DNA of 62,584 bases from DASQHW01 sp038209365 (GCA_038209365.1 JBBQXS010000024.1:1-62584); one strand, 5' to 3'; positions 33,032-41,338 are shown, numbered from the stretch's first letter. Notes: generated by a model from the letters alone, not told the origin. Translations and numbers: made by a program.

Positions 33032-33460
33032 GGGTTGGGGGACGAGATTTTCCCAGCAGCGCCGGGCCCGCAGCGAGCGACCGCCCTCGACCTCGCGCAC
33101 GGCGAGCACATCGGCAAGCGTCGCGACGACGGCGAGGCCGGGTCCGTGGTCCCCGGGATCCGGACGTCGGACACGCGAATCGATGGCGCCTCGATCGTCG
33201 CGCACCTCGATCGCGACCCCCTCGTCGTCGCTCCACGCGCCCACCCGCAGCCGGCGCTCGCCCTCGGTCCCGCCGTCGATCGCAGCCGCGGCGAGTTCCG
33301 AGATCATCAGCACGAGATCGCGCCGGGCAAGGTCCGCGACACCGACGGCCGTGAGCCAATCGGTGAAACGTGCGCGCAATCGCGCGAGGCTCCGGGTGGT
33401 CGCGGGGACGTCGCATTCGAACGACGGCCCCGTTCGCTCGGGCGCGCGGCCCTCGTGCAT
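33020..33460 (-). CDS. RsbW-like ATP-binding protein lacking the N-box Asn
   Basis: 146 residues of the HATPase_c_2 (anti-sigma kinase) type: ATTRSLARLRARFTDWL, then DLVLMISELAAAAID where active kinases have E-x3-N-x3-H, and a fair G-box (DHGPGLAVVATLADVL). The Asn that coordinates Mg-ATP is replaced by Ala, so kinase activity is doubtful; it may only bind. CGGAGG precedes ATG 33460; GTG 33481 is an alternative start. It is divergent from the second RsbW-like gene across a 209-base region. Confidence 0.8.
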   Translation of the reverse strand: MHEGRAPERTGPSFECDVPATTRSLARLRARFTDWLTAVGVADLARRDLVLMISELAAAAIDGGTEGERRLRVGAWSDDEGVAIEVRDDRGAIDSRVRRPDPGDHGPGLAVVATLADVLAVREVEGGRSLRARRCWENLVPQPVSP

Positions 33461-33564
33461 CCGGCCTCCGGCCGAGATCACTCAACGTGCTGGTGCAAAA
33501 GCTCGGCGTGCCCACATACCCGGGCCGGGCCGGTGTGCAACCGCGCGATCCGGGGAATCGCCCA

Positions 33565-33590
33565 GTTTCTCCCCTTGTGACGGCGGGTAG
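33565..33590 (+). promoter_or_regulatory. SigF/SigB-type promoter of the anti-sigma/sigma pair
   Basis: GTTT (33565-33568), 16-base spacer, GGGTAG (33585-33590), then CG. It sits 79 bases before the RsbW-like start at 33670. The sigma factor encoded two genes downstream belongs to the family that reads this promoter class, so this is probably an autoregulatory promoter. Confidence 0.75.
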
Positions 33591-33669
33591 CGTGGCGACC
33601 CAAGGGCAAGCCGTCGCCGAGGGCGCGCGGCGCGGCGCCGGGTCGAGAGCGAAGCGTGAAGGGCCGAGC

Positions 33670-34056
33670 GTGACAGCACAAGAGACGATCGGAGAGGTGG
33701 TACGGCTCTCCGTGCCGGCGTCCCTCGAGTACGTGCGAATCGTCCGACTGACCGCGTCGGGTGTCGCCAGCCGACTGGGCCTCGACATCGACGAGATCGA
33801 GAATTTGCGGGTCGCGGTCGACGAGCTCGCGAGCACCGTCGTCGACGCCGCGGCGCCGGGCGACCTCGAGATCACCTTCTCGAGCGGAGACGGCGAGCTG
33901 CGCATGGAAGGCCGGGCGCCGGTCGCGGCCGGTGGTGACGTCGGTCTCGATCAACTGACCGCCCAGATCCTCAACGCGGTGTGCGACAAGTACGAGCTCC
34001 GGGTCGTCGACGGGTCGGCGCGGTTTGCCTGTACGCGACGTCTTCCTGCGGACTGA
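33670..34056 (+). CDS. RsbW-like putative anti-sigma factor, degenerate ATP site
   Basis: 128 residues. VRLSVPASLEYVRIVRLTASGVASRLGLDIDEIENLRVAVDELAS is the usual N-terminal half of RsbW/HATPase_c_2 proteins, but the N-box reads DELASTVVD (Thr for Asn) and the G-boxes are not recognisable. By position, 3 bases before the sigma gene, it should be the cognate anti-sigma factor, perhaps holding sigma without being a kinase. GAAGGG precedes GTG 33670. Confidence 0.83.
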   Translation: MTAQETIGEVVRLSVPASLEYVRIVRLTASGVASRLGLDIDEIENLRVAVDELASTVVDAAAPGDLEITFSSGDGELRMEGRAPVAAGGDVGLDQLTAQILNAVCDKYELRVVDGSARFACTRRLPAD

Positions 34057-34059
34057 GCC

Positions 34060-34818
34060 ATGGCCCTGACTGCCGAGGAGCGAGCGAAGCTCCGCGCGAA
34101 GTTCGTCGAGTACCGCCAGACCGGCGAGCGCCGGTTGCGAAACGAATTGATCGAAGCGCACAAGTCCCTTGCCTCGCATCTCGCTCGCCGGTTCGCCAAC
34201 CGGGGCGAGCCGTTCGACGACCTGTTGCAGGTCGCGTATCTCGGCATGCTGAAAGCGGTGGAGCGTTTCGACCCGGATCGCAACCTCGAGTTCTCGACGT
34301 TCGCGACCGCGACCGTAGAGGGCGAGTTGAAACGCCACTTCCGCGACAAGACGTGGTCCGTCCGTGTCCCGCGTCGCCCCCAGGAGTTGCACCTCCGGCT
34401 CGGCAATGTCATCAACGAGCTGTCCCAGCGCCTGAACCGCCCACCTCGGGTGCCGGAAGTCGCGGCGGAGCTCGGCGTGCGCGAGGACGAGGTTCTCGAG
34501 GCGATGGAGGTCGGCGGCGCGTACCGTTCGTCGTCACTGGACGCTCGGCCGGCCGACGGCCACGATGCCACGTCGCTGGAGCGCCGCCTCGGCGCGGCCG
34601 ATCACGGCTTCGACCTGGCCGAGCATCGCGTGCTGCTCGATCGCGTCCTCGCCGACCTTCCCGAACGCGAGCGCATGATCGTCGAGCTGCGGTTCTTCCA
34701 CGACATGACCCAGACCGAGATCGCGCAACACGTCGGGATCAGCCAGATGCACGTGAGCCGCCTGCTCACGAGAACACTGATCCAACTCAGAGAACGCCTA
34801 CAGACCCTCGACGCCTAG
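34060..34818 (+). CDS. RNA polymerase sigma factor, SigF/SigB/SigG family
   Basis: 252 residues, group 3 sigma. Region 2: LIEAHKSLASHLARRF, DLLQVAYLGMLKAVERFDP, FSTFATATVEGELKRHFRDKTWSVRVPRRPQEL. Region 3: RPPRVPEVAAELGVREDEVLEAM. Region 4: LPERERMIVELRFFHDMTQTEIAQHVGISQMHVSRLL, a clear helix-turn-helix. The nearest known groups are actinobacterial SigF/SigB and Bacillus SigB, which recognise GTTT/GGGTA promoters, and several such sites occur in this window. It is held by an anti-sigma factor and released by STAS proteins; all parts are encoded nearby. A perfect inverted repeat follows the stop. Confidence 0.95.
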   Translation: MALTAEERAKLRAKFVEYRQTGERRLRNELIEAHKSLASHLARRFANRGEPFDDLLQVAYLGMLKAVERFDPDRNLEFSTFATATVEGELKRHFRDKTWSVRVPRRPQELHLRLGNVINELSQRLNRPPRVPEVAAELGVREDEVLEAMEVGGAYRSSSLDARPADGHDATSLERRLGAADHGFDLAEHRVLLDRVLADLPERERMIVELRFFHDMTQTEIAQHVGISQMHVSRLLTRTLIQLRERLQTLDA

Positions 34819-34850
34819 TCGCACAGACGTCGCACAGAACGCAGGACAAG

Positions 34851-34890
34851 CAAGTGGTGCGCCGGCCTTTCAGCAGCAGCGCACCACTTG
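34851..34890. terminator. Bidirectional terminator between sigma gene and csbD
   Basis: A perfect 12-base inverted repeat, CAAGTGGTGCGC (34851-34862) and GCGCACCACTTG (34879-34890), separated by 16 bases, lies between two convergent stops (34818 and 34916). There is no marked T-tract, as is common in high-GC actinobacteria. Confidence 0.75.
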
Positions 34891-34915
34891 CAGGCTTCTC
34901 GGTTGTGCAGCGACT

Positions 34916-35095
34916 TCAGTCGGTGAGGTCTTCCACCTTGTCGCGAACCTTGTCGACCGCGTCCTTGACCTTGCCCTTCACGTTGGCCGCGCCACGATCG
35001 ATTTTGCCTTCGCGCTTGAGATCGTCATTGTCGGTGAGGTCGCCGGCCGCTTCCTTGGCCCGGCCTTTGAGGTCGTCGAACTTCTCGTCCGCCAT
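34916..35095 (-). CDS. CsbD-family stress protein
   Basis: 59 residues: MADEKFDDLKGRAKEAAGDL, then DDLKREGKIDRGAANVKGKVKDAVDKV, the CsbD pattern of amphipathic helices. CsbD is a SigB-dependent stress protein in Bacillus; its biochemical role is unknown. AGGAG lies at good spacing before ATG 35095. It faces the sigma gene across a shared terminator and has a near-consensus SigF/SigB-type promoter 40-60 bases upstream. Confidence 0.9.
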   Translation of the reverse strand: MADEKFDDLKGRAKEAAGDLTDNDDLKREGKIDRGAANVKGKVKDAVDKVRDKVEDLTD

Positions 35096-35132
35096 GGGGG
35101 GAACTCCTATTTCGCTCGGGGTCGCCGAAACG

Positions 35133-35158
35133 ATGCCCGCGGCTTCTTGCGATGAAAC
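35133..35158 (-). promoter_or_regulatory. Near-consensus SigF/SigB-type promoter of csbD
   Basis: On the minus strand: GTTT (35158-35155), 16 bases, GGGCAT (35138-35133). One base differs from GGGTAT, with the same spacing as the four exact sites. The likely start of transcription is about 30 bases before the csbD ATG. Confidence 0.55.
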
Positions 35159-35265
35159 CTGGCAGATGCTGAGTGTCCGCCGGGATGCGGACCGGGTAGT
35201 GCTCAGAGTGAGGGCTGGTCTCAGTACGGATGTGCCAGCTCGACGCCCATCGACCTCTCAGTCGT

Positions 35266-36150
35266 TCACAAATGATGCAAATGTGAGTGCGTCTCGTCGT
35301 CCGCGCACGCGTGACACTCGATCTCGAGCGTGGCGTGAAAGATCCCGAATCGCTCAACGAGCATTCGTTTGAGCTCCTCCGCGCGCAGCTGGGCGTCGTG
35401 CAGTGAGGGAGTTTCGCCGAGCACGATGTGCGCGGAGAGTGCAGCGTGCTCACTCCCGCTCGTCCAGAGATGGAGATGATGTACCGCCTCGACGCCGGGC
35501 TCGGCGCACAACGCCTCCTGTACCGCGACTGCGTCGAGTCCGGCGGGGACTGACTCCAACAGGACGCGCGTCGCGTCTCGCAGCAACTTCCATGCCCCGG
35601 CGATGACGAGCAGCGCGATCGCGATCGACGCGACGGGGTCGAGGCGATCCGCACCGAAAAGCGCCCCGACACCGGCGACGATCACCACGACCGAGCCGAG
35701 CGCGTCCGCGAGCAGGTGCCAGAGCGCGCCTCGCAGGTTGAGGCTGCCGTGCGCGTGCCGGGCAACGACGGCCGCGCTCCCGATGTTGACCAGGAAGCCG
35801 AGCCCGCCGATCACGAGCACACCGCCCGCGTCGAGCGCGTGCGGTGCGTTGAGGCGACGCACGGCCTCGACAACCACCACGATCGCGCTCGCGAACAGGA
35901 GCAGCGCATTCGCCTGGGCGACCAGCACCTCTGTCCGGCCGAACCCGTATGTGTGTCGCTCGGTCGGCGGGCGGCGGGCGAGCTGCAGCGCGGCGTACGC
36001 GATCGCGAGACCGATCACGTCCGACACCATGTGCACGGCATCGGCCAGCAACGCCAGCGATCCGAACGCGAAACCTCCGACGACCTCGACCGCGAGAAAC
36101 GCGGCGTTGGCGCCCAAGGCGATCAGCAGTGCACGTCGTCGTCCGTCGAT
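35266..36150 (-). CDS. Cation diffusion facilitator (CzcD/ZitB-like heavy-metal efflux)
   Basis: About 294 residues with six likely membrane spans. GSLALLADAVHMVSD supplies the HxxxD metal site of span 2, and HLLADALGSVVVIVAG the matching HxxxD of span 5. The C-terminal cytoplasmic domain has VHHLHLWTSGSEHAALSAHI, and the tail is Cys/His-rich (ECHACADDETHSHLHHL), as in Zn/Cd/Co exporters. The N-terminus is unresolved: family similarity begins around 36145, but no ATG, GTG or TTG lies in frame between the TTG at 36117 and the ATG at 36324. The upper boundary given here is approximate. Confidence 0.85.
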   Translation of the reverse strand: MDGRRRALLIALGANAAFLAVEVVGGFAFGSLALLADAVHMVSDVIGLAIAYAALQLARRPPTERHTYGFGRTEVLVAQANALLLFASAIVVVVEAVRRLNAPHALDAGGVLVIGGLGFLVNIGSAAVVARHAHGSLNLRGALWHLLADALGSVVVIVAGVGALFGADRLDPVASIAIALLVIAGAWKLLRDATRVLLESVPAGLDAVAVQEALCAEPGVEAVHHLHLWTSGSEHAALSAHIVLGETPSLHDAQLRAEELKRMLVERFGIFHATLEIECHACADDETHSHLHHL

Positions 36151-36157
36151 TCGAGAA

Positions 36158-37351
36158 TTATCGCGTCCCGAAGCGCTCCGCGCGTGCGGCCTCCCGCCGG
36201 AACAGCTCCTCGACGTCGACGCGCAGCTTTTCCTCGCCCGGTGGCCACCCGCGGGGGCTGACCACTCCGTCGATTGCCGACGGGTCCACCGGCTGGCGTT
36301 CGTTCGACGCGCGGTACACGGCAAAGCACAACTGGAGGGCTTTCACCGCCGTTTCGGGATCGAGGTCGGGCCGCTCACCGGCGAGCAATCCGTCGACGAA
36401 TGCGGCCGCTGCCCGCCGAAACGAGCCGTCGTAGGACGCGTCGAGCTCGGCGAACGAAGTGCGACGGCCGTCCTCTTCGTACACGACAAGAGGCGGCAGG
36501 TCGACGTGAAGGTTGCCGCAGAGACGGGTGACCCAGAGGAACCCTCGCGTGCCTTGCACCTCGAAGAACTCGTCGGCACCGTAGTGGTCGCTGCGAATGA
36601 ACATGTCGGGCGCGTACGACACTTCCATCATCCCGAGCAGGTCGTCGCGTTCGTACTCGAAGAGCGCAACGGCGGGCGCCTCGAAGAACAGTGGACCCTG
36701 ACGCACCACGGCCTGGACACTTCGCACGTCGCTCTCGACGAGCCAGAGCGCCATCGCGTATTTGTGCATGACGTCGTCGAAGAGGTGACCGCCAGGACTC
36801 TCTGCGTTGAACCGCCACGTATAGCCCGCAGGGTCGAGGCTCGCCTGGAACTCCGACTCGGTGCGGCCGACGACCGTCTTGATGCGGACCACCGTCGGAG
36901 TGCCGATCGCGCCGGCCCGGATGAGGTCGCGCGCCTTCACGAGCGGGGGGAAGTGGCAGCAGTTCTCGGTGACGCGCAGCATCTTGCCGGCGGTGCGGGC
37001 CTCGTCGATCATCCGGCGTGCCTCGTTCACCGAGTTCGCGATCGGCTTCTGTACCGACACGTGCTTGCCGGCGCGCAGGGCCGCAACCGCGTGCTCGGCG
37101 TGGAGCGGCGTCGGACTGAGCACTTCGACCGCGTCGATCTCGTCGTCGGCCAGGAGCGCGTGGACCTCGGTGTATCCGCGTCCGACCCCCCATTCGCGAC
37201 GCCGTCGTTCGAGGACCTCCGGACGCGGGTCACACAGCGCCACGACCTCGCACTGCTCGTGCTCGAGGTATCCGGGCACGTTGAGCGTGGCGATGTTGCC
37301 GACGCCGATGATTCCCATCCGAACGCGGTCCATGGGTGGGGATTCTCTCAT
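36158..37351 (-). CDS. Gfo/Idh/MocA-family NAD(P)-dependent oxidoreductase
   Basis: 397 residues. The Rossmann motif is GIIGVGNIATLNVPGY, followed by CEVVALCDPRPEV; the family EKP-type lysine appears in GKHVSVQKPIANSVNEA. DVMHKYAMALWLV in the second domain fits the catalytic D-x3-H region. Members oxidise or reduce sugars and cyclitols; the substrate is not readable here. ATG 37351 overlaps the methyltransferase stop (ATGA), so the pair is coupled; ATG 37333 is an alternative. The gene ends just before the cation-efflux gene. Confidence 0.9.
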   Translation of the reverse strand: MRESPPMDRVRMGIIGVGNIATLNVPGYLEHEQCEVVALCDPRPEVLERRRREWGVGRGYTEVHALLADDEIDAVEVLSPTPLHAEHAVAALRAGKHVSVQKPIANSVNEARRMIDEARTAGKMLRVTENCCHFPPLVKARDLIRAGAIGTPTVVRIKTVVGRTESEFQASLDPAGYTWRFNAESPGGHLFDDVMHKYAMALWLVESDVRSVQAVVRQGPLFFEAPAVALFEYERDDLLGMMEVSYAPDMFIRSDHYGADEFFEVQGTRGFLWVTRLCGNLHVDLPPLVVYEEDGRRTSFAELDASYDGSFRRAAAAFVDGLLAGERPDLDPETAVKALQLCFAVYRASNERQPVDPSAIDGVVSPRGWPPGEEKLRVDVEELFRREAARAERFGTR

Positions 37352-38466
37352 TTGACTTGGAGCTGGAACAGAGTGCCGCCCGACGGCAATGCAGTCGCCG
37401 CTACACATCGCAGACCGGCATGCAGCCATAACGCATCGAACTGCGCGGCGGTGCGTTCGCGTCCGCCATTGGTCAGGGCGAGCATGAGGGCGTCTGTCGC
37501 CTGCACGAACGAACCGAGACGGCCGGGTTCGAGGATCGTTTCGACGACACAGATGCGGCCGCCCGGTGCAAGGGCAGCCGCACAGTTGCCGAGGATGCGA
37601 ACGCAGTCGTCGTCGCTCCAATCGTGGACGATCGCGGTGAGCACGTGGAGCTGGTGGCCCGTTGGCACCGCGCGGAAGAAGTCGCCGCCCTGGAAGCTGG
37701 CCCGGTCGGTGACGCCCGCCTCCGCGAAGGTCGCGCGGGCGTCCGGCTCGGCATCGGGTCGGTCGAGCACGGTCCCGGTGAGCGCCGGGTGGGCGGCGAG
37801 CACGTGGGCAAGGAACGTACCCGTGCCTCCGCCGACGTCGAGCACTGATCGAACACCGTCCAGCGGCAGCGAGCCTGCGCACATGACCGCTTGCAAGCGG
37901 GCACCCGCTGCCTGCGCATCGTTGAACGCCGCCGCCGCCGCCGGGTGCTCGGTGAGATAGGTGAAGAAATCGACGCCGTGCGCAGCAACCACCGGATCCG
38001 TGCCCCGGCGCGCGGCCTCGCCCAGATGCGCGTAGGCGGCCATGGTCCACGGCGCCCCGCCGAAACGCGCCCATCCGTCCCAGCCGCCGTCCCGTGTCAA
38101 CAGCTTCGTGACGCGGTTCGCGTGGTAGCGGCCCCGCCGGTCGCGGCGCACGCATCCGCGTGACGCGAGGTACGCGAGCAAGCGTTCGAGCCCGTCCTCG
38201 TCGGCACTGACGCGCGCTGCCAGCGCATGCGCGGTGCGCGGTTCGTCGAGATGCTCGGGAACCCCGAGCTCCACCAGCGCGCACAGCGCGGGACCATCGA
38301 GGGCGCCCAGCAGCCGTTCCAGCAGGACTTGGAAGGGCAGGCCCATGCGATCGTGGAGACGAGCAACTGAAGCGCGCACCCTGGTCGCGACGCGCACCGC
38401 CGCGGGCGGCGGGACGGCCGGCACACCACCCACTTCGCGCGCCGTGAGCGGCCACGTGTTGGTCAT
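37348..38466 (-). CDS. SAM-dependent O-methyltransferase (winged-helix class)
   Basis: 373 residues. The N-terminal half has a winged-helix dimerisation domain (LCALVELGVPEHLDEPRTAHALAARV...LERLLAYLASRG). The C-terminal half is a Rossmann methyltransferase: VLDVGGGTGTFLAHVL (motif I), VLDRPDAE, FQGGDFFRAVPTGHQLHVLTAIVHDWSDDDCVRIL and PGGRICVVETIL, as in plant-type O-methyltransferases and actinobacterial natural-product tailoring enzymes. The substrate is unknown. No Shine-Dalgarno sequence supports either ATG 38466 or ATG 38505. Coupled to the Gfo/Idh gene. Confidence 0.9.
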   Translation of the reverse strand: MTNTWPLTAREVGGVPAVPPPAAVRVATRVRASVARLHDRMGLPFQVLLERLLGALDGPALCALVELGVPEHLDEPRTAHALAARVSADEDGLERLLAYLASRGCVRRDRRGRYHANRVTKLLTRDGGWDGWARFGGAPWTMAAYAHLGEAARRGTDPVVAAHGVDFFTYLTEHPAAAAAFNDAQAAGARLQAVMCAGSLPLDGVRSVLDVGGGTGTFLAHVLAAHPALTGTVLDRPDAEPDARATFAEAGVTDRASFQGGDFFRAVPTGHQLHVLTAIVHDWSDDDCVRILGNCAAALAPGGRICVVETILEPGRLGSFVQATDALMLALTNGGRERTAAQFDALWLHAGLRCVAATALPSGGTLFQLQVK

Positions 38467-38522
38467 GGGCAGGAGCGTGACACGAAATCCATTCGCCCGG
38501 CGCATTCACCGCCCTTACGGTT

Positions 38523-39170
38523 GTGCGCATGCAACTCGAGCCGACTGACCGCACGCGCCATCGCCGGTTGCCGAAGCGAGGGTCCTTCGACCTCGGCTTG
38601 ATCAACGCCATCCTGGACGAGGCGCTCATGTGCCATGTGGGATTCGCGGTCGACGACCGTCCCTGGGTCGTCCCCACGATCCATGCACGCGTCGACGACC
38701 AGCTCTACCTGCACGGCGCCGCCGCGAACCACATGCTGCGATCCCTCGCGGACGACGTGGAGACGTGCGTGACCGTCACGATCGTCGACGGTCTCGTGCT
38801 CGCCCGCTCCGCCTTCCACCACTCGATGGACTACCGCTCGGTGATGGTCTTCGGCCGCGCAACCCGCGTCGACGACCCGGACGAGAAGCAGCGTGCGTTG
38901 CACGCACTGGTCGAGCATGTCGTGCCGGGGCGCAATGCCGATGCTCGACCTCCTTCGGACGCTGAGCTGCGGGCGACACTCGTGCTTCGGCTGCCAATCG
39001 CGGAAGCGTCGGCGAAGGTCCGTACCGGTGGTCCGATCGATGACGAGGAAGACATGACGCTCGGTGTCTGGGCCGGCGTGCTCCCTTGCTCGGTCACCTT
39101 CGGTGCGGCAGTCGCCGAACCGGACGTGACGGCACCCGTTCCGGAGTACGTGCGCGCGTACTCGCGCTAG
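38523..39170 (+). CDS. Pyridoxamine 5'-phosphate oxidase-like FMN-binding protein
   Basis: 215 residues of the flavin-nucleotide-binding split-barrel type: ILDEALMCHVGFAVDDRPWVVPTIHARVDDQLYLHGAAANHML, then TVTIVDGLVLARSAFHHSMDYRSVMVFGRA. Such proteins bind FMN or F420 or act in flavin handling; the reaction is unknown. The start is GTG 38523 or ATG 38529. It is divergent from the methyltransferase across only about 55 bases, and its stop overlaps the sulfatase stop by 4 bases on opposite strands. Confidence 0.85.
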   Translation: MRMQLEPTDRTRHRRLPKRGSFDLGLINAILDEALMCHVGFAVDDRPWVVPTIHARVDDQLYLHGAAANHMLRSLADDVETCVTVTIVDGLVLARSAFHHSMDYRSVMVFGRATRVDDPDEKQRALHALVEHVVPGRNADARPPSDAELRATLVLRLPIAEASAKVRTGGPIDDEEDMTLGVWAGVLPCSVTFGAAVAEPDVTAPVPEYVRAYSR

Positions 39171-40690
39171 GCGACCAGACCGACCACCGGCTCCCGCCGC
39201 ACGTCGTCGTTCATCACGTCGTCGAGCAACACGCGGAGGTCGGACCGCACCTCGGCATACGCAGGATCATCGAAGCGGTTCTCGAGCTCGCCCGGGTCTT
39301 CCTGCAGGTCGTAGAGCTCGTCGCCCCATGGGGCGTCGAGATAGCGGTGCAGCTTGTAGCGAGTCGTGGTGAGCGTCCGCATCGGCAGCGTTCGCATGAT
39401 GCTGAAGTAGTTCTCGGTGAGCACGTGCTCGCGCGGCTCTTCGTCGAGTGCGCGGCCTTCCATCCACTTGGGCACGTCGAGACCGGCGGCGGCGAGCACC
39501 GTCGGCGCGAGATCGATCGTGCCGACGGGATCGACCGCGATCTTTCCGGCCTCGACACCCGGACCGCGCAACACCAGCGGCACGCGCAGGAGGGAGTCGT
39601 AGCCGAACGGCCCCTTGAAGATCATCTGGTGCTCGCCGAGGAACTCGCCGTGGTCGCTCGTGACGATCACCAGCGTGTCGTCGGCGAGACCTCGCTCGTC
39701 GAGGATGTCGAGCACACGGCCGATCGCGTGATCGAGCTGCGCGACCATGCCGTAGTAACCCGCCGTCATCTTGGCCAGCTCCTCGCGTGTGAGCGTCGCC
39801 CCGCCGGGGTTTGCCCATTCGAGTGTCTGACCGCGCATGCCCTGGGCGAGGAATTGATGGATCGGCGGCTTGCCGTCGAACTCGTCGGGGTGGACCTCCG
39901 GCAGCACTTCGAGCGTGTCCGCCGGCGTGTATCGGTCGCACCACGGCGCTGGCGGGTCCATCGGATGGTGCGGATCCGTGAAACTGACCCAACCGAAGAA
40001 CGGCCCGTCGACCCCGCGCAGCCACTCACACGCGCGATCGGCGACCCACGTCGTCGGGTGGTCCTCTTCGGGCAATGCGTTGCGCCACGTCTGGGTGTGA
40101 TCCCATTGCGCGCCGGCGGCCTCGGGCTGCATGAGCCGCAGGCGTTCGACGCCACGCTCGAAGCCGTCGCGAAAGAGATGGCGCCCGTAGTGGAGACCGA
40201 ACGGCGGCGGACCGAAGATCCAATTCCAGCGCCCCACCAGCTCGGCGATCCGCAGGTTGTGTCCGAAGAGCATGAGCTCCGCCTGCTCGAATCCGAAGTA
40301 CGGGCCATGCCACTCGGGGTCGACGCGCGCCGAACCGTCGACCGATTCGAGCCTGCCCGTCGGGAAGAACGGGAACGTGGTCGCGAAATGGGCCTTGCCG
40401 ATGATCGCCGTGCGGTACCCGGCCCGGGAGAGGAGGGTCGCCACCGATCGTTCCTCGGCGTCGGCGGGAAGGTCTATCCCGTTGCACGTCACGCCGTGTG
40501 TCGATGGATAGGTGCCGGTGAGGATCGATGCACGCGCAGGCTGGCACAGCGGGTTCTGTGTGCGCGCGGTCGAGTACCGGGTTCCCGCGGCGGCGAGCGC
40601 GTCGAGCCGAGGGGTCGCCTCCAGCGGGCTGCCAGCGGCGCCGAGCGTATCCGCACGCTGCTGATCGGTCGTGATGAGCAAGATGTTCAT
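39167..40690 (-). CDS. Sulfatase (formylglycine-dependent, Cys type)
   Basis: 507 residues of the alkaline-phosphatase superfamily. MNILLITTDQQRADTLG provides the metal Asp residues. NPLCQPARASILTGTYPSTHG holds the Cys-type sulfatase signature C-x-P-x-R at Cys49, which must be converted to formylglycine by a maturase not seen in this window. DPHHPMDPP and VIVTSDHGEFLGEH carry the later metal ligands. There is no signal peptide, so it is probably cytoplasmic. GAGGGGAA precedes ATG 40690, which overlaps the tetR stop (ATGA). It is probably controlled by that regulator. Confidence 0.92.
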   Translation of the reverse strand: MNILLITTDQQRADTLGAAGSPLEATPRLDALAAAGTRYSTARTQNPLCQPARASILTGTYPSTHGVTCNGIDLPADAEERSVATLLSRAGYRTAIIGKAHFATTFPFFPTGRLESVDGSARVDPEWHGPYFGFEQAELMLFGHNLRIAELVGRWNWIFGPPPFGLHYGRHLFRDGFERGVERLRLMQPEAAGAQWDHTQTWRNALPEEDHPTTWVADRACEWLRGVDGPFFGWVSFTDPHHPMDPPAPWCDRYTPADTLEVLPEVHPDEFDGKPPIHQFLAQGMRGQTLEWANPGGATLTREELAKMTAGYYGMVAQLDHAIGRVLDILDERGLADDTLVIVTSDHGEFLGEHQMIFKGPFGYDSLLRVPLVLRGPGVEAGKIAVDPVGTIDLAPTVLAAAGLDVPKWMEGRALDEEPREHVLTENYFSIMRTLPMRTLTTTRYKLHRYLDAPWGDELYDLQEDPGELENRFDDPAYAEVRSDLRVLLDDVMNDDVRREPVVGLVA

Positions 40691-41280
40691 GCGTTCCCCT
40701 CGTTCAATCCGGCGCGAGCCAGCCGGTTCACGACTCGAGCGGCAGCCGGAGGCGACAACCGCTGTACGCGTCGAAGATGGTCCCACGTGTCGAACGACGT
40801 TGCTACCTCGAGCGCGGCCAGCTGCTCGCGACGCTCGGCTGCCGGCAGCTCGAATGCGAACAGCGCTGCAAGCTCGCGATGGTGCTCCGCACCGATCTCG
40901 GCGAGCGCGCGCTGCAGTATCGGCGAGCCCGGCGCGGCGAGCAACGTCGCGCGCCGCACCGGCGCGATGCGCTCGTACACGCGGGCACGCTGCGCAACCA
41001 GCGCCTCGAGGCGCACAGCGCGCGGCAACGACCCGTCGATCGGTGTGCGCAGGGGCGCCAAGCGTTCGGTCTGCCGGGCGACGCACATCGCGTAGAGCGA
41101 CTCCATGTCCTCGAAGTGCTGGAACACCGATCGCACCGAGACTCCCGCCCGGGCGGCGATCGCGCGCGCCGTGGGCTGCGGATCGCCGTCTTCGAGGAGT
41201 ACCAGCAGCGCGTCGGCGATCGCGTCACGGTTGCGTGCGCCGCGCGTGACTCGTCCGTCGACGCGGGTTGCGGTCGTCAT
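40687..41280 (-). CDS. TetR-family transcriptional regulator
   Basis: 197 residues. The helix-turn-helix is AIADALLVLLEDGDPQPTARAIAARAGVSVRSVFQHFEDMESLYA (about residues 20-65); the rest is a helical ligand domain. Its start lies 58 bases from that of the divergent dehalogenase gene, and it is coupled to the sulfatase gene by ATGA. ATG 41280 is chosen; ATG 41289 or 41316 would cover the palindrome or run close to it. It probably controls both directions through the palindrome at 41302. Confidence 0.88.
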   Translation of the reverse strand: MTTATRVDGRVTRGARNRDAIADALLVLLEDGDPQPTARAIAARAGVSVRSVFQHFEDMESLYAMCVARQTERLAPLRTPIDGSLPRAVRLEALVAQRARVYERIAPVRRATLLAAPGSPILQRALAEIGAEHHRELAALFAFELPAAERREQLAALEVATSFDTWDHLRRVQRLSPPAAARVVNRLARAGLNEGNA

Positions 41281-41301
41281 GACGCGCATGGTAGGAAAGT
41301 C

Positions 41302-41314
41302 GCACTTCAAGTGC
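41302..41314. promoter_or_regulatory. Palindrome, probable TetR operator
   Basis: GCACTTCAAGTGC is a perfect 6+1+6 palindrome midway between the divergent tetR (start 41280) and dehalogenase (start 41339) genes. TetR repressors commonly bind such sites next to their own gene. The site is a little short, and flanking bases add only weak symmetry. Confidence 0.55.
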
Positions 41315-41338
41315 AACTATCGATACCGAGGACCACCG

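Noticed and set aside
32965..33174. N-terminal extension of the PP2C switch protein
   Set aside because: The added residues have no domain, overlap the upstream RsbW-like gene, and ATG 32964 has a good Shine-Dalgarno sequence.
35190..35199. GGGTAG upstream of csbD on the plus strand
   Set aside because: It points away from csbD, has no GTTT partner at proper spacing, and no plus-strand gene follows.
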